Assembly (NCBI RefSeq): GCF_900142205.1
Contig: NZ_FRAA01000001.1
Coordinates: forward strand, 1,386,796 to 1,450,795
DNA: 64,000 bases
Reading direction: 5' to 3'
Source of the DNA: Reichenbachiella agariperforans
GTDB taxonomy: Bacteria; Bacteroidota; Bacteroidia; Cytophagales; Cyclobacteriaceae
The notes below the pieces were generated by a model that worked only from the letters and a program-made list of their open reading frames with translations, made no database searches and had not been told where the DNA came from. How positions within the stretch are numbered: the first letter of the stretch is position 1; each line of letters begins with the position of its first letter. The translations under genes and the position numbers were made by a program. Positions 9,646 to 17,346 of this stretch are shown one piece after another.

Positions 9646-10566
9646 ATGGAAGAAGGAATACTGTGGGGAATCGATCTGGGTGGCACCAAAATAGAAGGGG
9701 TAATACTCGATCAGTACAACGACAACAAAGTACTCTATCGAGAACGAGTACCTACTGAAGCCTCCAAGGGCTACCCACATATACTCAATCAAGTCAAAAA
9801 ACTGGTGGATTCGATGGTAGCACATCATGGCTGTAGACCTACTCGTCTAGGTATCGGCACTCCAGGTACAATGAATCGACACAGTGGCTTGATGAAAAAC
9901 TGCAATGCTACAGCCATCAATGGGCAGCCCATGCAAAAAGACCTCACAAATCTACTGGGAATAGAGGTCAAAATGGCCAATGATGCCAACTGCTTTGCTT
10001 TGGCAGAAGCAAAATTGGGAGTGGTCAAACATCATTATCCCGACGCTCAAGTAGTATTTGGAGTCATATTGGGCACTGGTGTAGGCGGTGGGTTGGTCAT
10101 CAATGGACACATCATCAATGGACACCATGGTATCGGAGGAGAATGGGGTCACAATTTGTTGTCTGGTATGGAGGGGCGCCCGTGCTTTTGTGGCAAAGAA
10201 GGAGACAACGAAAGCATACTATCAGGCCCATCGCTCGAATGGTACTATCACCAAAAAACAGGAACGCAAAAGCCTCTCAAAGAAATCATCGAACGAGCTA
10301 GAGCAAAAACTGACTCAGGCGCTATAGATACACTCGACAGACTGACCGATGGATTTGCCCGAGCAATCAGTGTGGTCATCAACATCGTGGACCCTGATGT
10401 AATCGTGATAGGCGGAGGTGTAGGCAACATAGACGAGATCTATACAACGGGAGCATCTCGCATCCCTGCGTATGTTTTCAATCACGAATTTCAAGCTCCA
10501 ATAGTCAAACCTGCACTGGGAGACAGTGCAGGCGTATTTGGTGCCGCATTTTTAATCGAAGAATAA
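9646..10566 (+). CDS. ROK-family sugar kinase
   Basis: Predicted cytoplasmic ATP-dependent hexose or N-acylhexosamine kinase; 306 aa, normal for ROK enzymes. The phosphate-binding loop GIDLGGTK (8-15), catalytic D113 (ANDAN), and E166/H169 of GGEWGH are present. The zinc motif normally C-x-C-G-x-x-G-C-x-E reads CFCGKEGDNE, with D187 replacing the third Cys, so metal binding may be weakened. First gene of the plus-strand trio, 55 nt before the GH88 gene. The sugar cannot be assigned; a monosaccharide released by the neighbouring enzymes is likely. Confidence 0.88.
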   Translation: MEEGILWGIDLGGTKIEGVILDQYNDNKVLYRERVPTEASKGYPHILNQVKKLVDSMVAHHGCRPTRLGIGTPGTMNRHSGLMKNCNATAINGQPMQKDLTNLLGIEVKMANDANCFALAEAKLGVVKHHYPDAQVVFGVILGTGVGGGLVINGHIINGHHGIGGEWGHNLLSGMEGRPCFCGKEGDNESILSGPSLEWYYHQKTGTQKPLKEIIERARAKTDSGAIDTLDRLTDGFARAISVVINIVDPDVIVIGGGVGNIDEIYTTGASRIPAYVFNHEFQAPIVKPALGDSAGVFGAAFLIEE

Positions 10567-10621
10567 ATCAACACAGAGGTTCTTGATAGCAAAAGGCCAC
10601 AAGAAGAAATAAATAATTATC

Positions 10622-11854
10622 ATGAAAAATTCCATTTTGATCGTTGTCCTCGCTGGACTACTTGGCCTGGGATGCCAACAAAAGCAAAAAGAAGTATTCA
10701 ACGTCGACCAGCAACTCGACTACTGCGTGGCACAAGCCAAAAAAACACTCCAACAGTTGCCCAACGACTCGGCTTCTATCCCTAGAAACATCCCACACGA
10801 CAGTGATGAATGGACATTGGTCAAATACAGAGACTGGACCAGCGGATTTTGGCCTGGTACGCTTTGGTACCTCTACGAATACACAGGAGATACTGAATTG
10901 AAAAACGCTGCAGATCAATTCACCATGTATCTAGAACCTCTATCTGTAGAATCTGCCACGGATCACGACCTTGGATTTCAAGTATACAACAGTGCAGGCA
11001 ACGGCTATAGACTGACGCAAAACCCTGAGTACAAAGAAATGATCCTAAAAGCCTCCGACACACTGGCTACATTGTACAATCCAGTTGTAGGCACCATACT
11101 ATCTTGGCCTGTCAAAACTGAGTATCCCCACAATACGATCATAGACAACATGATCAATCTAGAGATGCTTTCATGGGCTGCAAAAAATGGTGGTACAGAT
11201 TCGCTTAAAAACATCGCTGAGACACATGCCGACAAAACGATGAACAACCACTTCAGAGATGACTATTCGGCGTATCATGTAGTAATCTACGATACCATCA
11301 ACGGTAACAAAATCAAAGGCATCACACACCAAGGCTATGCCGACCACACCATGTGGGCCAGAGGACAAGGCTGGGCAGTATACGGGTACACGATGATGTA
11401 CCGCGAGACCAAGAATCCAGAATACTTGAAAACAGCACACCAAACAGCCCGTGTATATTTGGATAGACTACCCGAAGATTTGATCCCCTACTGGGACTTT
11501 GACGCACCCAATATCCCCAACGAGCCAAGAGATGCATCTGCTGCCGCCTTGGTCGCCTCTGCCCTATTGGAACTGTCCAAATACAGCGATGAAGAACTGG
11601 CACAAGAATATGTAAGCAAAGCCACTGCAATGCTAGAGGAATTGTCCACCAACTACCAAAGTGGCAACAAAAACTCGGCTTTCTTGCTCCACTCCACAGG
11701 ACATAAGCCCAACGGCTCTGAAATAGACGCATCTATCATCTATGCAGACTACTATTATGTAGAAGCCTTGCTGAGGCTAAAAAAATTGCAACAGGGAGAA
11801 CCAGTAGTCAATTCTGTATTGGCCAGTTTCGAGCCAGAGCAGAACAAGTCATAA
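10622..11854 (+). CDS. GH88 unsaturated uronyl hydrolase, lipoprotein
   Basis: Removes the 4,5-unsaturated uronic acid that polysaccharide lyases leave at the non-reducing end; 410 aa. The signal peptide ends in the lipobox LGLGC (C18), so it is membrane-anchored, probably facing the periplasm. The two Asp of unsaturated glucuronyl hydrolases are visible as D116 in TDHDLGF and D175 in DNMINLEM, and the substrate-binding MWARGQGWAVYG (244-255) is intact. Its presence predicts that a uronate-cleaving lyase works in the same pathway, fitting the lyase-like genes further right. It lies between the ROK kinase and the MFS porter. Confidence 0.92.
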   Translation: MKNSILIVVLAGLLGLGCQQKQKEVFNVDQQLDYCVAQAKKTLQQLPNDSASIPRNIPHDSDEWTLVKYRDWTSGFWPGTLWYLYEYTGDTELKNAADQFTMYLEPLSVESATDHDLGFQVYNSAGNGYRLTQNPEYKEMILKASDTLATLYNPVVGTILSWPVKTEYPHNTIIDNMINLEMLSWAAKNGGTDSLKNIAETHADKTMNNHFRDDYSAYHVVIYDTINGNKIKGITHQGYADHTMWARGQGWAVYGYTMMYRETKNPEYLKTAHQTARVYLDRLPEDLIPYWDFDAPNIPNEPRDASAAALVASALLELSKYSDEELAQEYVSKATAMLEELSTNYQSGNKNSAFLLHSTGHKPNGSEIDASIIYADYYYVEALLRLKKLQQGEPVVNSVLASFEPEQNKS

Positions 11855-11986
11855 TCACAGCAACAATTTTTTCGCCCAATATACAGAACCGACAATTGTC
11901 CAAAACCCAAACATGGGATTCGGACAATGAACCGGGGATGGAATGTTGGTTCTGAATGGGTGAAAACCTGACAACAACAAGACAAG

Positions 11987-13312
11987 ATGAACAAAAGACT
12001 AATATATTATGCAATCGTAGTAGCCATGGCCGGATTTCTATTCGGTTTTGATACCGTGGTGATATCGGGAGCCAATCTCCCCATCAAAGAGCTATGGCAA
12101 ACCTCCGAATGGTTTCATGGCACATTCATCATGTCCATGGCACTCTGGGGCACCGTGATAGGTGCTTTGTTTGCGGGTTTTCCTACGGACAAATACGGAC
12201 GAAAGAATACCCTGATCGGTATCGGTGTTTTGTATTTTGTTTCGGCAATCGGATCAGCACTCGCACAGGATCCATACCTCTTCTCATTTTTTAGATTTGT
12301 CGGTGGATTAGGTGTTGGTGTTTCCTCTATCGCCGCTCCTACGTATATTTCTGAAATAGCCTCAGCGAACAACCGGGGCAAATTAGGTGCTCTCTACCAA
12401 TTCAATATCGTCTTTGGTATTTTGATTGCCTTCATCTCCAACTACCTGCTCGAAGGAGTCGGTGGGGCCAACGACTGGCGTTGGATGCTCGGTGTAGAAG
12501 GTATCCCTGCCTTGATCTATATGCTCTTGGTATTTGGGATTCCCAAAAGCCCAAGGTGGCTCGTCCTGCACCAAAACAACAAAGAAGCAGCGATGGAAGT
12601 ACTTCAAAAAACATCTAGCCTTGAAGAAGCACAAAACATATTGGAAGACATCGTCGCAGATCAGCAGCCTGTAGGTAGCAAAAGAGAACAGGTTTTCTCC
12701 AAAAAATACCGTGTTCCACTCTTACTGGCCTTCTTGATTGCGTTCTTTAATCAACTCTCTGGTATCAACTTCATCCTCTACTATGCACCAGAGATTTTAG
12801 AAAAAGCAGGATTTGCTACTTCAGACTCCTTGTTTAGTTCCATCGCCATTGGCTTAGTCAACCTCGTATTCACCATTGCTGGGATGTATCTTATCGACAG
12901 AGCAGGCAGAAAACAGCTGATGTACATTGGATCGATAGGCTACATCATCAGTCTATTCATGGTAGCTTTTGGCTTTTATACAGATGCGTCGGCAGGGTTC
13001 AAACTTGCCTTCATTCTGATGTTTATTTCCTCACATGCCATTGGACAAGGTGCCGTGATCTGGGTATTCATTTCCGAAATATTCCCCAACAATGTACGTG
13101 CTTTCGGTCAATCTTGGGGCTGTGGTGTACACTGGGTATTTGCCGCTCTCATCACCCTATTTGGTGCCGTATTGATCAATGTATTTGAACCATTTGTGGT
13201 CTTTGCCTTCTTTGGCGGTTTGATGGTACTCCAACTGTTCTTTGTGCATCTGATGATGCCTGAGACCAAAGGAAAGTCACTAGAAGAATTGGAAAAAGAA
13301 CTGATAAAATAA
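11987..13312 (+). CDS. MFS sugar porter (sugar:H+ symporter)
   Basis: Inner-membrane monosaccharide importer of the sugar-porter family (XylE/AraE/GLUT-like); 441 aa with 12 predicted helices. Signatures are DKYGRK in loop 2-3, NNRGKLGALYQ after helix 4, PKSPRWL near residue 185, DRAGRK in loop 8-9, and the terminal PETKGKSLEELE. The conserved QLSGINFILYYAPEI segment of helix 7 is present. It is the last gene of the ROK-GH88-MFS unit and is followed by a terminator. It is the only transporter in the window; the sugar is not predictable. Confidence 0.92.
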   Translation: MNKRLIYYAIVVAMAGFLFGFDTVVISGANLPIKELWQTSEWFHGTFIMSMALWGTVIGALFAGFPTDKYGRKNTLIGIGVLYFVSAIGSALAQDPYLFSFFRFVGGLGVGVSSIAAPTYISEIASANNRGKLGALYQFNIVFGILIAFISNYLLEGVGGANDWRWMLGVEGIPALIYMLLVFGIPKSPRWLVLHQNNKEAAMEVLQKTSSLEEAQNILEDIVADQQPVGSKREQVFSKKYRVPLLLAFLIAFFNQLSGINFILYYAPEILEKAGFATSDSLFSSIAIGLVNLVFTIAGMYLIDRAGRKQLMYIGSIGYIISLFMVAFGFYTDASAGFKLAFILMFISSHAIGQGAVIWVFISEIFPNNVRAFGQSWGCGVHWVFAALITLFGAVLINVFEPFVVFAFFGGLMVLQLFFVHLMMPETKGKSLEELEKELIK

Positions 13313-13419
13313 CCTATACCTTGAGTTTCTTCCTTGTAGTAAGTAATGTTTTTAACTGTTGATTTATTGGTAATAAGTTTAGTAAATAGTAAATAAAGTT
13401 CGAGGGTCTAAGGTTATTT

Positions 13420-13449
13420 GAGGCTATTTCTCATCCGAGAAATAGCCTC
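13420..13449 (+). terminator. Rho-independent terminator of the ROK-GH88-MFS operon
   Basis: A 13-bp perfect stem (GAGGCTATTTCTC / GAGAAATAGCCTC) with a 4-nt loop, followed by TTTATTTTT. It lies 107 bases after the MFS stop. The rest of 13313-13730 holds no gene. Confidence 0.85.
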
Positions 13450-13643
13450 TTTATTTTTGACACCCACCCATTTTATCTCTGGGATCAGATGTCAGCATAG
13501 TAGAAATATAAATCTTCAAAGGCTGGCTTTCGAAAGCAGACTTCCCATTTCATGAGCAGTCTGATGCATCGACTGCTTCAGCAAAAGCACTCTACTATCA
13601 TCCCCCATGCTAACAGGATGCGCTATTGCATCAGAAAAACAAA

Positions 13644-13674
13644 AAGCCATACAAAAACAGCGTCTGTATGGCTT
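13644..13674 (-). terminator. Rho-independent terminator of the GH29-GH141-GH30-GH97 unit
   Basis: A 9-bp stem (AAGCCATAC / GTATGGCTT) with a 13-nt loop, followed on the minus strand by TTTGTTTTTC, 57 bases past the GH97 stop. Confidence 0.7.
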
Positions 13675-13730
13675 GATAAACTTTATTAGCTCTCCTTAAG
13701 TAACCTACTTCTAAGTTGAAAACCGTCTTC

Positions 13731-15719
13731 TCATCTCAACTCGATTGACATAGCAAATCCTGTATTGGCTTCCAGCTGTAGTACCAATTGATCTTCAGCA
13801 GTTAACTCCAGCTCTTCTATTTTCACATGGGTACGAGTCTCTATCGACTCATCATCAGTATATAGTTTAGCAACATATTTTTGTCCTCGATCGAGAAAAG
13901 AAAAATCTAAATTCACCGCTCTTGTCTCTGGGCCAGAGATTCCTCCAATGTACCAACTTCCCCCTTTACGTCGAGCAACAACCCCTAGTCTGGCAATCTC
14001 TGCTTCCAGCACCTTGGTCTCGTCCCAGGTCGTCGGAACTTGATCAAAAAACGCCAGCTCTGGCTCGTTACCGATATGCTTGGTATCCCCCCAAAGACCA
14101 TCCAACTTTTCTGGAGATGCTGCTGGTTTGTCGTACCAATAGAGAAATTGCAACGGGCTAAACAAGCATACCGTTTTGGCCAGTTGAGAAGCATGAGAGC
14201 CCATCGTCTCCACGCGCTTGTTGTAGTAGCACACGGTATTGTCCGCAGCTCCTGCCAGCATACGCGTAAACATGGTTATGAGTGTATGTTCATTGCTTAC
14301 GCTGGTTTCATCACCTGCTATACCTTCCTGAGTGAGCAGGTTTGGATAAGTTCGCGAAAAACCGGTCGGCCGATACTCATCATGCACATCTACGACCATC
14401 TGATACGCTGCGGCTTTGGCTATCGCCTCGTGCAACCAAGCGGTGGCTTGCTGATCCCCCACTCGTACGAAACCAAATTTGATCCCTGCTATGCCCCACT
14501 CAGCAAACAACGGCAGTAGCTCATCTAACTGTCGCTCCAGAGAACGTCGGTTGACATAGAGCATAACCTTAATTCCTTTGCTCTTGGCATAAGCTGTCAC
14601 TGCTTTCATATCGAATGGCCCCTTGGATCGCTTAGGATCCAAAGTCACAGTCGTAGCATCCGAACTGTCCTTCATCTCATTGCCATACCATCCAGCATCA
14701 AAATGCACATACTGCATCTGATGATCTGCCACAAAATCGATGGCAGCCATAGCTCCCTGAGTAGTCAGGGTTGTTTCTCTCAAAACCTTGCCAGGTTCTA
14801 TCCAGGATTCGTCCTCTATTGCGCTTGGAGGGTTGAGGTTTTGGATCAGGTAGTTTTGTTCTAGCAACTGGCCATGATCATCGGCCAGCATTACCACCCG
14901 CCAAGGTGACTGTAGAGGTAGGTGGGCTTTCACCTTCGAATGCCCTTGACGTTGACTCTTGAGTGCACCAGTGACCGTATCCTGCACCGTCTGCACCATT
15001 TTGCCATCTAGGTTCGACAAGATGCTCAAACCACCTGCAGGGTCTGCGCTAAAACTGAGCCGAGCAAAATCTACCAGCCTAGCTTCGGCCAAAGCTACGA
15101 CCTGACTGTCCTGCTCTATGACCAATGGGCGTTCGGCCCCATACGGCAACTCACTCAGTGGCACACGACTATACTCCCCCTGTGCGGTCAGTTTGCCCGG
15201 CTCACGCTCGGGGGTCGTCCATACAGGAAAATCCTGTTCAAAACGGTAGTGGATCAGCTCATCGTCGATGGCAATATCCTCCAGTCCGTTTTGTTTAGGG
15301 ATTTGATAAGAAAAAGCGACACCTTCGTCATAAGCACGGCAAGTCAGCAATACTTCTGCCCTTTCGCCTTTTAGACGAAAACTAGCCTGGCTATATCGGT
15401 TGGGTACTTGGCTCAACTCACCAAAACGAGTGGTCCATTCTTCCTCTACCGAAACACGCCCCAATTCACTAATTTCTACCTTAGAACCAAAGTCCAAATC
15501 CTCTGTAAGCAACTGCAGCGAAGAAGGCAAAATCACCTGACGACCTTTGTAAAGCACCGAAAAATTCACCAAGCCACCTTCCTCCTGACTGGCAGGGCTC
15601 AATACGATCTCACTATTTCCATTGGGAGAGGCCAACTGTAGTTTTTGTTCCTCGTCACAACTAGTTAAAAACATCACTAGCCCGAATACTATCAAAAGTG
15701 TTTGTTTTACTGTTTTCAT
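13731..15719 (-). CDS. GH97 alpha-glycosidase, lipoprotein
   Basis: Exo-acting alpha-galactosidase or alpha-glucosidase-type enzyme; 662 aa. The lipobox ends at C21. The N-terminal ~300 residues are the GH97 beta-sandwich; the TIM barrel follows (YVHFDAGWYG at 337-346), then a C-terminal beta domain. Around the active site GIKFGFV (412-418) has Gly where retaining GH97 alpha-galactosidases carry the Asp nucleophile, and VHDEYRPTG (445-453) is close to the inverting members' HE motif. An inverting mechanism is therefore favoured, from recall of the family only. It follows GH30 after a 142-nt gap that contains a hairpin. Confidence 0.88.
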   Translation of the reverse strand: MKTVKQTLLIVFGLVMFLTSCDEEQKLQLASPNGNSEIVLSPASQEEGGLVNFSVLYKGRQVILPSSLQLLTEDLDFGSKVEISELGRVSVEEEWTTRFGELSQVPNRYSQASFRLKGERAEVLLTCRAYDEGVAFSYQIPKQNGLEDIAIDDELIHYRFEQDFPVWTTPEREPGKLTAQGEYSRVPLSELPYGAERPLVIEQDSQVVALAEARLVDFARLSFSADPAGGLSILSNLDGKMVQTVQDTVTGALKSQRQGHSKVKAHLPLQSPWRVVMLADDHGQLLEQNYLIQNLNPPSAIEDESWIEPGKVLRETTLTTQGAMAAIDFVADHQMQYVHFDAGWYGNEMKDSSDATTVTLDPKRSKGPFDMKAVTAYAKSKGIKVMLYVNRRSLERQLDELLPLFAEWGIAGIKFGFVRVGDQQATAWLHEAIAKAAAYQMVVDVHDEYRPTGFSRTYPNLLTQEGIAGDETSVSNEHTLITMFTRMLAGAADNTVCYYNKRVETMGSHASQLAKTVCLFSPLQFLYWYDKPAASPEKLDGLWGDTKHIGNEPELAFFDQVPTTWDETKVLEAEIARLGVVARRKGGSWYIGGISGPETRAVNLDFSFLDRGQKYVAKLYTDDESIETRTHVKIEELELTAEDQLVLQLEANTGFAMSIELR

Positions 15720-15823
15720 ATTTTATTGTCTACATAAAGCCTGAGCAGTAAGTAATCGTAAACCAAACGAGCAGATTACATGTTGTCAAACTATCCATTT
15801 TTGAGAAGTAAGAGAGACTAAAA

Positions 15824-15850
15824 AAGGCTGAAGGACACCCCCTCAGCCTT
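15824..15850 (-). terminator. Hairpin between GH30 and GH97 genes
   Basis: An 8-bp stem (AAGGCTGA / TCAGCCTT) with an 11-nt loop, followed on the minus strand by TTTTAG, 12 bases after the GH30 stop. It probably reduces read-through into the GH97 gene. Confidence 0.6.
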
Positions 15851-15861
15851 CACTCGAATTA

Positions 15862-17292
15862 CTAATAATTACTTATGGTCACGGTACTGATCGATCTAGG
15901 CTTTAGGTCCAGATTGACCTTCTGGTCTCCAATATTCACGGTGCGGAGGCTGTTTTGCTCCGCGCCGTTGTAGAGTAAGACGACCACTGTCCCGTCTGCT
16001 TTCTTGAAAGCCAATTGGTTCTTTCCTTCTGATTTCAAAAAACGATCTCCCGGCTGTACGAAATGAGAGATATGCTTGAAAAGGTAGTACTCGTCGGTGT
16101 ATTTCACTTGTTTGCTGTCGCGATCTATTACGACCATGGAGTTTTGCGGCCAGCCCCAGGCACTGCTGCCTGTCTCGTCGAGGATCATGTTCCAATACAT
16201 ATAGGAGCCTGCTCCGCTATTGATGTAGTGCAGCAGATCTTTCCATGACCTTTCCACAGAAGTCCAATCGTTTTCATGCTCGCCGCATTTGTTTTCGGTC
16301 TGCATGTATTGGAACTGAGGGTATTCGTCATGAATCGTGGCTATCGCTTTGGCGCCACCCCATTGGAAACCTACACCGGCCAAATACTGCTGTGCTTTTT
16401 CGTTGTTCAACACTGTCCTGACATAATTGGGATCAGAGGCATTGACGCTGCCCAACCATATCTTTGATGCCACCCCGTCTTTCTCAAACTGTGGTCCAAG
16501 AAACTCACCAATAAAGTAGGCCATGTCTTCTGGTCTCCAGGTACAGCTCGGCCAGTTCGGCTGGAAGGCAATTTCATTTTGCGGCATGATGGCAAACAAT
16601 GGCACCCCTTCATTGGCATAAGCCGATACGAACTTAGAGAAATAAAGGGCGTAGGCTTCCAGGTATCTTTCTTGCATTTTGAAACCCGTCGCGTTGTTCA
16701 AAATCTTCGCTCCTGGATTCATCTTGTTTCCATCTTTGGCATTGCCAAATTCACCGTTTCGCATCGCGTAGTGCTCATTTACCTTCATCCAAGCTGGCGG
16801 AGACCACGGCGACCCCCATACTTGCAAATCGGGTCTGACCTTCAAGGCCTCTTTGATAAAGGGGATCAGTATATATCTATCTCTGTCAATATTGAAATCT
16901 CGCATCGCAAAGTCCTCCGGCACGTCGTTGGAGCTATAGTAGCTCAAGGCATAGTCACTGGCGCCAATAGGAATGCGGCACATGGAAAAGTTGGCTCCAT
17001 CCTCCGAAAACATCTCCTGAAAGACTTTGTCTGACTCGGACTGTGACAAATACGACAGTGCGTCCCAACCTAGTTCGTTGAATGCCCCACCAAATCCATC
17101 CATCTCCTGCAAAGTCTCCTCAGGGTAGACTGATATGGTGTTTTCAGCAGTAGCCTCAGTTTTGGTCATAAACTTCTTAGGCTCCACCCATCGTTGGCTT
17201 TCGGTGGTATAGACCATATCCACATTCTGCGCCATGCTCCCCATCGAGAGACACACGCCAATCGAAACACCTATTAGACTGTTTATTTTCAT
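15862..17292 (-). CDS. GH30 glycoside hydrolase, secreted
   Basis: Retaining beta-glycosidase of the GH30 clan (beta-glucosidase, beta-xylosidase, beta-fucosidase or glucuronoxylanase types are known); 476 aa. A Sec signal peptide ends around SMAQ (residue 22). The core starts with the GFGGAFNE motif (66-73). The acid/base is E240 in MPQNEI and the nucleophile E333 in YMQTENKCGEHE; VWGSPWSPPAWMK (158-170) is typical. A C-terminal beta strand region completes the family's side domain. It lies between the GH141-like and GH97 genes. Substrate is not predictable. Confidence 0.9.
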   Translation of the reverse strand: MKINSLIGVSIGVCLSMGSMAQNVDMVYTTESQRWVEPKKFMTKTEATAENTISVYPEETLQEMDGFGGAFNELGWDALSYLSQSESDKVFQEMFSEDGANFSMCRIPIGASDYALSYYSSNDVPEDFAMRDFNIDRDRYILIPFIKEALKVRPDLQVWGSPWSPPAWMKVNEHYAMRNGEFGNAKDGNKMNPGAKILNNATGFKMQERYLEAYALYFSKFVSAYANEGVPLFAIMPQNEIAFQPNWPSCTWRPEDMAYFIGEFLGPQFEKDGVASKIWLGSVNASDPNYVRTVLNNEKAQQYLAGVGFQWGGAKAIATIHDEYPQFQYMQTENKCGEHENDWTSVERSWKDLLHYINSGAGSYMYWNMILDETGSSAWGWPQNSMVVIDRDSKQVKYTDEYYLFKHISHFVQPGDRFLKSEGKNQLAFKKADGTVVVLLYNGAEQNSLRTVNIGDQKVNLDLKPRSISTVTISNY

Positions 17293-17346
17293 TGCTCCTT
17301 CTTTTAAATCATTGTTTATATTGAACCCTTCAAAAACAGGCCATCA

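Noticed and set aside
11322-11732. 136-codon minus-strand frame opposite GH88
   Set aside because: Trp/Arg/Ser-rich composition typical of antisense frames, no homology recognised, and it is contained in the GH88 gene.
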